Positions 27,601-35,059 of a DNA stretch of 64,000 nucleotides are shown one piece after another (position 1 is the stretch's first letter; each line of letters opens with the position of its first letter). The notes beneath the pieces are model-generated. The model did no database searches. It had not been told where the DNA came from and was given only the letters and a program-made list of their open reading frames with translations. The position numbers and the translations under genes were made by a program. The DNA lies in contig CALSPA010000009.1 of NCBI GenBank assembly GCA_943788115.1, forward strand, positions 1 to 64,000. Direction: 5' to 3'. Origin of the DNA: an uncultured Flavobacteriales bacterium. Its GTDB lineage: Bacteria > Bacteroidota > Bacteroidia > Flavobacteriales_D > Parvicellaceae.

Positions 27601-30600
27601 TAATTTAGGAATTGACGATGGATACATTTTTAGTTGGGGTATTAATTTAGATCCTTCTCTTTCTGCATCTCCTCCAGGAGCTTTTACTTACTTATGGACT
27701 CCATCAACTGGTCTAAGTGACACAATAATAGCCGATCCTTTAGCATCGCCCAGCACAACAACATCATACATTGTTACAGGTACTAATGTTGCTGGATGCT
27801 CTAACTCTGATACTGTAACAGTAAATGTAAATAACCTACCTGTTGTATCTATCAGCAACGATACTACCATTTGTTTAGGTGACACTATTCAATTACTAGT
27901 ATCAGGAGGCTCTAACTATGAATGGATCAACACATCTAACATATCTAATAGCTTAATAAACAACCCGTTAGCCTGGCCCACTTCTACAACTACTTATCAA
28001 GTAGTTATAAGTGATACTAACACTTGTAGCGACACTGCACAAGTTACTATTACAGTAAATTCTATACCTGTTATAGATGCTGGACTAGATGTTTCTATTT
28101 GTAATGGTGACACCATTCAATTAAATGCATCTGGAGCTATCAATTATTCATGGATTCCTTTAATTAATATAATTAATGCAAATTCTTCAAATCCAAATGT
28201 TTGGCCAACTTCTAATTCTGAATATATAGTTACTGGTACAGATATAAACAACTGCTCATCAAATGACACCGTCAATGTTTTTGTATTTGAAATCCCTGAT
28301 CCTGATATTATTCCTGATCAACTTATATGTCCCGGTGACACAGTGACATTAAATGTTAACTCAACAGGTACATTAGTTGAATCATTTACAATGGATTTTA
28401 ACGACCCCTTTTCATACGTAACTACAAATACAAATTATGTTGGGTATTACTATATCGAAGTAAGTGGCTCTTACACAGGAGCAGGAAATCCTTTTCAACG
28501 AGATGCTGCTTTCTATTTCGCTACCACCCCACCTGTTCCATCTGTCGAGTGGCAAATGAATGGTGCCTCACCTGCTGCCCAACAACCAGCAAACACCTAC
28601 AATCCATTACATGAATACTCATTTTATTTTTATGGTGGAATTCCTCAAGATTTTACATGGATCGACTCTGGACCTTATAATGATAATTTTGGAAGCTTAG
28701 ATTTCGAAATTTATTATTTAGGTGATATACTATGGTCAAATGGCGACACTACCTATTACACTACTGTTCAACCTAATTCAACAACTACAATTGATGTTAC
28801 AGTTTCAAATCATATAGGTTGTACAGGTCATGATACTGTTACAATTGATTTCCATTCTATCAATAATACAATTGTCAATGATACTTCCATTTGTATTGGA
28901 GACACAATTCAGCTTATTGCTAATGGAGGAACCAACTACGATTGGTCACCAACTGGTTTCATTTCAGATCCATTTATTAGCAACCCTCTTGTTTGGCCTA
29001 TTGCAACAACCAATTATGAAGTAATTATTAGTGATATTAATGGATGTTTGGATACTAACCAAGTAACAGTTACTGTTAATCCCCTTCCTGTTATTGATGC
29101 TGGCCTAGATGATACCATTTGTATTGGTGACACCACGCAATTACTTGTGTCTGGTGCAAATTCCTATTTATGGTCTCCGGCTTCTAGTTTAAGTGCCTCT
29201 AACATAGCTAACCCTTTTGCATGGCCTTTAGTTTCTACTTCTTACATTGTTACTGGAACAGATTTAAATAGTTGTTCTAACACTGACACTGTTGATGTGG
29301 TGGTTAATAATTTACCTGCTGTTGATGCTGGGCTTCCTGCATCCATCTGCCTTGGAGATTCTACTCAATTGCAAGCATCTGGTGCAGACACCTATGTTTG
29401 GACACCTGCTGGTTCTTTAAGTAATGCTACTATTAGCAACCCCATGGCTTCACCTAGTGTTACCACTACTTATTTTGTTGTTGGTACAGATTTAAATGCT
29501 TGTATTAATATCGATAGTGTTGATGTTAGCATTAACTCCTTACCTACTGCTTCTATTTCAAATGACACCACTATTTGTATTGGAGACACAATACAACTTG
29601 TTGCAAGTGGAGGAACCAACTACGAGTGGTCTCCTACCGATTCCATTTCAGACCCTTTTATTAGCAACCCTATTGTTTGGCCTACTACTACTACAACTTA
29701 TCAATTGATTGTTAGTGACCTCAATGGATGTAACGATACTATTTCCGTAACGGTTACTGTTCAACCTCTACCTACTATACTGGCTGGTAATGACGAAACT
29801 ATTTGTATTAACGACACTGTTCAGCTAACTGCTGCTGGTGCTTTAAATTATACATGGTCTCCTACTGATAGTCTTAGCGCTAACAACATTGCTAATCCTC
29901 TTGCTTGGCCTACAGACACTACTGTCTATGTTGTAACTGGAGCAGATGCACTAGGATGTATTTCTACAGACACCATTGCTGTTAATGTAAACCCACTTCC
30001 ACCTGCTGATGCTGGTGATGATGAGTGGATTTGTCCTGGAGATGACATTCAGCTAAATGCTTCTGGTGGGATTACCTATACCTGGTTTCCAGTAACTGGA
30101 CTTACCAACCCAAATATAGCTGACCCTATTGCAACACTAACCGATACGGTAACCTATCAAGTAGAAGTAATCTCCGCTTTTGGTTGTATTAACTACGACA
30201 CCATGACCGTCTTTGTTAACCAAACCGTTCCTACACAAGCGGGTAACGACACCATCATTTGCTTTGCCGACAGCATTGCCATTGGGGGTAATCCTACTGC
30301 TGTTAATGGAACTACCTATCAGTGGTCTCCTGCTACTCTTGTTAACAACCCTACCCTTGCTAATCCAATGGTTTCCCCTAGCGTACCTACCATGTTCTAT
30401 GTGCTCACCTCTAACGATACGTGTACTGGTTTAGACTCTGTTTTTGTTGACATCCACCCTAACACTGCAGCAAATGCAGGTTTAGATGTTCAAATTTGTA
30501 TTGGTGATACTGCTCAGCTAAGTGCCTCTGGTGGTATAGATTTCTTATGGATTCCGGCTGCTACACTTACGGATGATACCATTGCCAACCCTCAAGCTTT

Positions 30601-32341
30601 CCCTACAGACACAACGGATTACATTGTTACCATAACAGACGCCAACGCTTGTATAGGAACTGACACCGTTACGGTAATTGTTAATCCGCTTCCTACTGTT
30701 GATGCAGGAACTAACGTGGACATTTGTATTGGTGACTCCATTGGCTTAACCGCTACTGGCGGAGACATTTATGCTTGGTCTCCTAATGACAGCATCTCTG
30801 ACTCTACTCTCTTTAACCCTCTTGTTTGGCCTGTTTTAGCTACTGAGTACTTTGTGGAAGTTACCGACTCTAATGGGTGCATTAACAACGACTCTGTTAC
30901 AGTAAACATTAATCAATTACCCAATGTAAGCGCTGGTGCAGATGATACCATTTGTATTGGCTCTGCTGCTCAACTGATCGGAACAGGTGCCATTAACTAC
31001 TCGTGGTCTCCCTCAGATAGTTTAACTGCAATCAACATTCCTTTCCCTATTGCTAACCCTTCTGTAACAATGGACTATTTCCTTGAAGGAACTGATGCTA
31101 ATGGTTGTGTTAACTTTGACACCGTCAATATCTTTGTTCGATCACTCCCTACTATAGATGCGGGTGACGATGTAGAAATCTGTTTGGGAACCAGTACACA
31201 GCTTAACGCTTCTGGTGGAGATAGCTACTTATGGACACCAACTACAGGACTAACAAACCCTACAAGTCCCGATCCAATTGCTGACCCAAGTGACACCACT
31301 AGCTATGTTGTACAAGGAACAGATATTCATGGTTGCGTCAATACAGATACCGTTATTGTTATTGTAAACTCTCTACCTAATGCCGATGCTGGTTTTAATG
31401 CTAATATTTGTGAAAATACCAGTACACAGCTAAATGCTACAGGTGGTGATACTTACCTTTGGTCTCCTAGTGCATTTCTAGATGATGATACTTTAGCTGA
31501 TCCAATAGCTTCGCCTGATACTTCTATGCTCTTTACTGTTGTAATCACAGATTCTAATAACTGTGTTGCAACCGATAGTGTTTACATTGTTGTGTTTATG
31601 ATTCATACAGTAGAAGATGAGCTCATTTGCCTTGGCGATAGTGTTCAACTTAACGTATTTGGTGAACCAGCAATCTCTTTTAGCTGGTCTCCTACAGCAG
31701 GATTAAATGACCCCAATATCATTAACCCAATGGCTACACCTAACAGCACTACAACCTATACGGTTACTGCTACCGATAGTCAAGGTTGTATAGATGAGGA
31801 TGACATTACCATTGAAATATCCAGTGATGTGGCTTCTTTTGATACTTTCTTTGAACCTGGCTGTGAAGGAGTTGTTGTTGAGTTTACCAACACATCAAAT
31901 CCTGATGTTGATATTCTTTGGAACTTTAGTGATGGGGACACCTCTACCCTAGATTTTGTAGAACACATCTTTGATTTCTCTAGTAGTTATTGGGCAAATC
32001 TTTCCATTGTCAATATAGACGGTTGTGTAGACACTGCATTCTTCAATGACAATAGCTTAAGCTTTGAAGATTACTTTAACATTGAAATACCCAATGTCTT
32101 TACACCTAATGGTGATGGAAACAATGAACTATTTGAAGTTGCTGTCCCTGGAAGATTAAACGAATGTGTAGATTTTAAAGTTTACAACAGATGGGGACAA
32201 ATCATGTTTATCTCTAGTGGAAATAACATAAAATGGGACGGTAGAACTAATGTTGGAGAAGAAGCTAGTCCTGGTTCTTATTTTTACACAATAGATATAA
32301 AGGGTAAAATCTATAAAGGAAATCTAAACTTATTTAGGTAA
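24671..32341 (+). CDS. Giant repeat protein with T9SS type B sorting domain (gliding-motility-associated adhesin-like)
   Basis: The 2556-residue exported protein starts at TTG (LKIFKTILLFTLICLGFNAYS signal peptide; a stop lies two codons upstream and there is no ATG). N-terminal domains: SHLIGGNLGYEYLG, then a cadherin/Ig-like part. From about residue 505 to 2385 there are about 21 Ig/PKD-like repeats of about 76 residues, each with ICxGD, a Y-x-W-x-P strand, P-x-T-Y-x-V and a GC-TDTV cysteine strand. A proprotein-convertase P-like domain (residues about 833-1000) is nested in one repeat and an unknown beta domain (about 1234-1352) in another. A PKD domain (WNFSDGD) precedes the type B sorting domain, IPNVFTPNGDGNNELF ... 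YNRWGQIMF. It is likely exported by T9SS and displayed on the surface. Confidence 0.9.
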   Translation: MLKIFKTILLFTLICLGFNAYSSHLIGGNLGYEYLGQVGNNYQYKILYTIYVDCGPTSNAPNPFSTEEIGVYTHDLQNSPMGGADKTRIQLVTVNLISVTDIEPDLPSGCSVGSSTCIREGKYEGIFTVPLNFTGYHLYGDICCRNNGIDNLTTPNQQGTGFHAYIPPPLIENDSPVFTDVPIPFLCAGDTTSILNSAFDPDGDLMVFSFVEPFRGFGTQGFYPAPPATLTWTLDPVNYAPTYSFTQPFGPSSYSSINASTGLTQYMAPTVGNYVVAVEIKEYRNGNLIGVSRRDLQLLVINCPVNPPPNLDPQFGSAATQYSVEEGETICFDFGFNDPNGDSLSLTSSGIIFDPLFTNPPATITSPVNGVDTVSTQFCWTTACGQAQALPYQFQVSATDRGCPPKTTNEVFEITVNPVSPPDTIIGSEFTCQFNVETYSTITYPNTTYDWSIIGGNIISNNDSIIQVEWLTPGTGTVSLSSVNQFGCLSSSISLDVTVTSTPSVDIIGDSTICSGDSIVLTGSTSAAPGYTLSWSPNNSSIINNTTLTPTVFPTDSTYYILEINSGIGCIGLDSVLITTTNSQISAGFDTTMCEGDTMQLFATGGISYNWIVTDSLNNSSIANPLVWPTITTDYIVEGFALNGCSNTDTVVVSINPKPALNPGPDLIVCYNESVTLSGGGSLLGVTYTWNNGITDGIAFNATSTSNYIVVAQDLDGCLNTDSVLITVGPQPTLDAGVDLTYCYGDSIQFNASGANNYSWSPTTNLSNPLIANPFCSASDTTQYVVSTDTNNCTFTDTLIVFVSPPPYVNAGNDISICIGDSAQLEALASCIPEVSQPLALPDGTGVTYQTCVSLNCYIPGQTLNNINDLQSICLEMEHSYMGDLEIEILCPSGQTVVLHNYSSGGGTNLGIPFLGNPNVQGTPFDYCFTTGATNGTWAVESQGLSTLPAGDYQSSEPLTNLLGCELNGEWCLSITDNLGIDDGYIFSWGINLDPSLSASPPGAFTYLWTPSTGLSDTIIADPLASPSTTTSYIVTGTNVAGCSNSDTVTVNVNNLPVVSISNDTTICLGDTIQLLVSGGSNYEWINTSNISNSLINNPLAWPTSTTTYQVVISDTNTCSDTAQVTITVNSIPVIDAGLDVSICNGDTIQLNASGAINYSWIPLINIINANSSNPNVWPTSNSEYIVTGTDINNCSSNDTVNVFVFEIPDPDIIPDQLICPGDTVTLNVNSTGTLVESFTMDFNDPFSYVTTNTNYVGYYYIEVSGSYTGAGNPFQRDAAFYFATTPPVPSVEWQMNGASPAAQQPANTYNPLHEYSFYFYGGIPQDFTWIDSGPYNDNFGSLDFEIYYLGDILWSNGDTTYYTTVQPNSTTTIDVTVSNHIGCTGHDTVTIDFHSINNTIVNDTSICIGDTIQLIANGGTNYDWSPTGFISDPFISNPLVWPIATTNYEVIISDINGCLDTNQVTVTVNPLPVIDAGLDDTICIGDTTQLLVSGANSYLWSPASSLSASNIANPFAWPLVSTSYIVTGTDLNSCSNTDTVDVVVNNLPAVDAGLPASICLGDSTQLQASGADTYVWTPAGSLSNATISNPMASPSVTTTYFVVGTDLNACINIDSVDVSINSLPTASISNDTTICIGDTIQLVASGGTNYEWSPTDSISDPFISNPIVWPTTTTTYQLIVSDLNGCNDTISVTVTVQPLPTILAGNDETICINDTVQLTAAGALNYTWSPTDSLSANNIANPLAWPTDTTVYVVTGADALGCISTDTIAVNVNPLPPADAGDDEWICPGDDIQLNASGGITYTWFPVTGLTNPNIADPIATLTDTVTYQVEVISAFGCINYDTMTVFVNQTVPTQAGNDTIICFADSIAIGGNPTAVNGTTYQWSPATLVNNPTLANPMVSPSVPTMFYVLTSNDTCTGLDSVFVDIHPNTAANAGLDVQICIGDTAQLSASGGIDFLWIPAATLTDDTIANPQAFPTDTTDYIVTITDANACIGTDTVTVIVNPLPTVDAGTNVDICIGDSIGLTATGGDIYAWSPNDSISDSTLFNPLVWPVLATEYFVEVTDSNGCINNDSVTVNINQLPNVSAGADDTICIGSAAQLIGTGAINYSWSPSDSLTAINIPFPIANPSVTMDYFLEGTDANGCVNFDTVNIFVRSLPTIDAGDDVEICLGTSTQLNASGGDSYLWTPTTGLTNPTSPDPIADPSDTTSYVVQGTDIHGCVNTDTVIVIVNSLPNADAGFNANICENTSTQLNATGGDTYLWSPSAFLDDDTLADPIASPDTSMLFTVVITDSNNCVATDSVYIVVFMIHTVEDELICLGDSVQLNVFGEPAISFSWSPTAGLNDPNIINPMATPNSTTTYTVTATDSQGCIDEDDITIEISSDVASFDTFFEPGCEGVVVEFTNTSNPDVDILWNFSDGDTSTLDFVEHIFDFSSSYWANLSIVNIDGCVDTAFFNDNSLSFEDYFNIEIPNVFTPNGDGNNELFEVAVPGRLNECVDFKVYNRWGQIMFISSGNNIKWDGRTNVGEEASPGSYFYTIDIKGKIYKGNLNLFR
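26180..31830 (+). repeat. Array of about 21 tandem Ig/PKD-like repeats (about 228 bp each)
   Basis: The repeats are visible as recurrent ICIGDT-like and GC-x-TDT motifs every 76 or so residues. Repeats 6/9/12 (starting near 27838, 28861 and 29548) resemble each other more than their neighbours, as do 7/10/13, indicating duplication in blocks of three. Two members are interrupted by unrelated domains. Confidence 0.85.
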
Positions 32342-32370
32342 ATAATACAATTCTGTAACAATAGTCTTTG

Positions 32371-32378
32371 TACATTTG
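32371..32378 (+). promoter_or_regulatory. Predicted -7 element for the Rieske oxygenase gene (TACATTTG)
   Basis: This is an exact TAnnTTTG match 20 bases before the ATG at 32398, giving a short leader like other promoters in this window. Confidence 0.45.
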
Positions 32379-32397
32379 AGTTAGAATTAAAATTTAA

Positions 32398-33483
32398 ATG
32401 AAGAAAATAGATAGCAACATAAAAAGGGCTAAAACTCTTCCTGGAAAGTTCTATAGTAATAAGGATTTTTTCGAAAAATCTAAAGAAAAAATATTTGCAA
32501 AATCATGGCAATTTATAGGAGATGAATCTCTTGTTAAAACAGAAAATAGCGCATACCCTTTTAGCTATTTAGACAGCTTAATAGATGAACCTTTACTTTT
32601 AATTAAAAATCAAAATAATAAAGAAATATGTCTATCAAACGTATGTACGCATAGAGGGAACATACTAATTGAAAATCCATGCGTCATTAATAAAGATATT
32701 ATTTGTGGATATCATGGAAGAAGGTTTGACAATTGTGGGAAATTCAAATCAATGCCTGAAACAGATGGCATGGAAAATTTTCCATGCAAATCAGATGATT
32801 TAGTTGAAGTTCCTTTAAAAAAATGGAAACAATTTTTATTTTCATCCTTAGACCCAGCGATAAACTTTGATGAGTTATTTTCATTTATGGAAAGTATTGT
32901 TGGTTGGATGCCAATAGAAAATTTTATTTATGACCCCGTAAGATCTAGGGATTATTTAGTGAAATCTAACTGGGCATTGTATTGCGACAACTACCTGGAA
33001 GGTTTTCACATTCCATTTATTCATAAAGATTTAGCAAAAACTTTAGACTACAGTCAATACAACACAGTTATTGACAAATATTGCAACCTGCAGAAAGGTT
33101 TTGGGACAGGGAGTGATTTTTGCTTTGAATTACCTAAAAACTCAGAAGATTTCGGTAAAGAAATTGCTGCTTACTATTTTTGGTTGTTTCCAAATATTAT
33201 GTTTAATTTTTATCCATGGGGATTATCTTTAAATATAATTAAGCCTATTTCTGAAAAACTAACTAAAGTTGAATTTAGAACATACATCTGGGATGAATCA
33301 AAGATTGATCTTGGAGCAGGATCTATTTTAGATAAAGTTGAAAGAGAGGATGAAGCTATAGTTGAAAGAGTACAAAAAGGAGTAAGCTCAAGATTCTATA
33401 ATCATGGTAGATTTTCTCCAAAAATGGAAAAGGGTGTTCACCATTTTCATCAATTAATAAGTCATTTCCTAAATATAGATTAA
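32398..33483 (+). CDS. Rieske [2Fe-2S] oxygenase, aromatic ring-hydroxylating dioxygenase alpha-subunit family
   Basis: The 361-residue protein has a Rieske centre with ligands Cys83 and His85 (NVCTHRGN) and Cys103 and His106 (CGYHGRRF). The catalytic domain has the mononuclear iron motif in DNYLEGFHIPFIH, two histidines spaced five apart after the bridging Asp. The compact size and N-terminal LPGKFYSNKDFFEKSKEKIF resemble choline monooxygenase/CntA-type enzymes that oxidise quaternary amines or similar substrates. No ferredoxin reductase gene is adjacent. Substrate not determinable. It overlaps the convergent NhaC gene by 4 bp. Confidence 0.82.
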   Translation: MKKIDSNIKRAKTLPGKFYSNKDFFEKSKEKIFAKSWQFIGDESLVKTENSAYPFSYLDSLIDEPLLLIKNQNNKEICLSNVCTHRGNILIENPCVINKDIICGYHGRRFDNCGKFKSMPETDGMENFPCKSDDLVEVPLKKWKQFLFSSLDPAINFDELFSFMESIVGWMPIENFIYDPVRSRDYLVKSNWALYCDNYLEGFHIPFIHKDLAKTLDYSQYNTVIDKYCNLQKGFGTGSDFCFELPKNSEDFGKEIAAYYFWLFPNIMFNFYPWGLSLNIIKPISEKLTKVEFRTYIWDESKIDLGAGSILDKVEREDEAIVERVQKGVSSRFYNHGRFSPKMEKGVHHFHQLISHFLNID

Positions 33484-34943
33484 TTGTCCTTTTTAATCTT
33501 AGCAATTTTTATACCAGCATAAGCAAATAAAATAGTCATTAAAGGGCTTATTAAATTAAAAAAACAATACGGCAAATAAGTTAATGTTGCTACACCCAAC
33601 ACTCCAGCTTGAGTTGCTCCACATGTATTCCATGGAATAAGTACTGAAGTTACGGTTGCTGAATCTTCTAATGTTCTGCTTAAGTTTTTAGGATCAAGAT
33701 TATATTTTTTAAAGCTATCGGCAAACATTCTACCTGGAACAACAATTGATAAATATTGATCTGATGCAGTAACATTAAAAAACAAACAAGTACTAGAAGT
33801 TGTTAGTACCAACGACTTTCTAGATTTCACAAAAATCATTAAACTCTCTGTTATTTTCTTAAGCAATCCAGTAGCTTCCATTACTCCACCAAAGCTCATT
33901 GCACAGATAATTAACCATATGGTATTTAACATTCCAGACATTCCACTTGTTGAAACCAATTTATTTACTGCAATATTTCCAGTATCAACATCAACATTAA
34001 TAGTCATTGCATTCATAACAGCTACATATGGTCTAAATAAGTTAGCTATTTCACTTGAAGCTGAAGAGACTCCTATTTCCTTAATTAAATCTGGTTGAAA
34101 AAAAACAGCAAAAACACCTCCAGCTAAAGTTCCAAATAATAATGATGGTATAGCTGGAACTTTTTTAATAATCATGAAAATTACAATTACAGGAACTAAA
34201 AATAACCACGGAGAAATGTTATAACTTCTTTGAATAGCATCTTGCATAATTCCAACATCTTCAATAACTGTATCAGAACCAAAAGAAACTAATCCAATAA
34301 TTAGAAATGCTATCAAAGTAATTATAATAGAAGGAACAGTAGTCCACATCATGTATTTTATATGACTAATTAGATCTGTACCAGCCATAGCTGGAGCTAA
34401 ATTAGTTGTATCTGAAAGCGGAGACATTTTATCACCAAAATATGCTCCAGATATTATAGCTCCACCTATTAGTCCTTCGGAGATACCAAGTGCTGTACCA
34501 ATACCTAGCATTGCTATTCCAATAGTTGCAATAGTAGACCAGCTACTCCCTGTTGCAAGGGAAACAATTGCACAAACAATACAACATGCAAAAAGGAAAA
34601 TAGAAGGGCTGAGGATATCAAGTCCATAATAAATCATTGCAGGAACAATTCCTGAGAGCATCCAAGTTCCAGCAAGAGAACCAATAAGTAACAAAATAAT
34701 TAATGCTCCCATTGCAGATGATATACTTGCTATTGCTCCATCAAGCATTTTTTTCCAAGGAACATTAAGAAAGTAACCTAAAAGAGCAGCAATAGCTGCC
34801 GAGAACAATAATGTTAATTGATTAGAACCAGACAATGTGTTGTCTCCAAAAAGCCAAACATTAAGTCCTAATAAAACTATCAACAAAATAATTGGTATAA
34901 AAGCCAATAATAACCTTGGTGTTTTTTCCTTTTCTATTTCCAT
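33480..34943 (-). CDS. nhaC: NhaC-family Na+/H+ antiporter
   Basis: The 487-residue polytopic inner-membrane protein has about 11 hydrophobic segments. The family motifs GSSWSTIATIGIAMLGIG and GGAIISGAYFGDKMSPLSDTTNLAPA, which carries the conserved Asp/Ser region, are present, as is the late SVLIPWNTCGATQAGVLGV. It exchanges Na+ for protons, suiting a marine organism. The related arginine/ornithine exchangers are possible but less likely. Confidence 0.85.
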   Translation of the reverse strand: MEIEKEKTPRLLLAFIPIILLIVLLGLNVWLFGDNTLSGSNQLTLLFSAAIAALLGYFLNVPWKKMLDGAIASISSAMGALIILLLIGSLAGTWMLSGIVPAMIYYGLDILSPSIFLFACCIVCAIVSLATGSSWSTIATIGIAMLGIGTALGISEGLIGGAIISGAYFGDKMSPLSDTTNLAPAMAGTDLISHIKYMMWTTVPSIIITLIAFLIIGLVSFGSDTVIEDVGIMQDAIQRSYNISPWLFLVPVIVIFMIIKKVPAIPSLLFGTLAGGVFAVFFQPDLIKEIGVSSASSEIANLFRPYVAVMNAMTINVDVDTGNIAVNKLVSTSGMSGMLNTIWLIICAMSFGGVMEATGLLKKITESLMIFVKSRKSLVLTTSSTCLFFNVTASDQYLSIVVPGRMFADSFKKYNLDPKNLSRTLEDSATVTSVLIPWNTCGATQAGVLGVATLTYLPYCFFNLISPLMTILFAYAGIKIAKIKKDN

Positions 34944-35059
34944 ATAATCTTTAATTGTTCGAAAGATAAAGGAATAAACTAAATGAGTTTATAAGAGAAT
35001 TAGTTAATTAATAACAATTTATTATTTCTATTAGTTGAATACAAAATCAAATTAGTAAT

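Noticed and set aside
30213..30434. Several overlapping ORFs of 60-75 codons inside the giant adhesin gene, on both strands
   Set aside because: They are leucine- or threonine-rich frame shadows produced by the repeated coding sequence, without start or family support.
26180..31830. Regular 228-bp periodicity resembling a CRISPR or satellite array
   Set aside because: The period is a protein-coding Ig/PKD repeat in one open frame; repeats are divergent and there is no spacer structure or cas gene.
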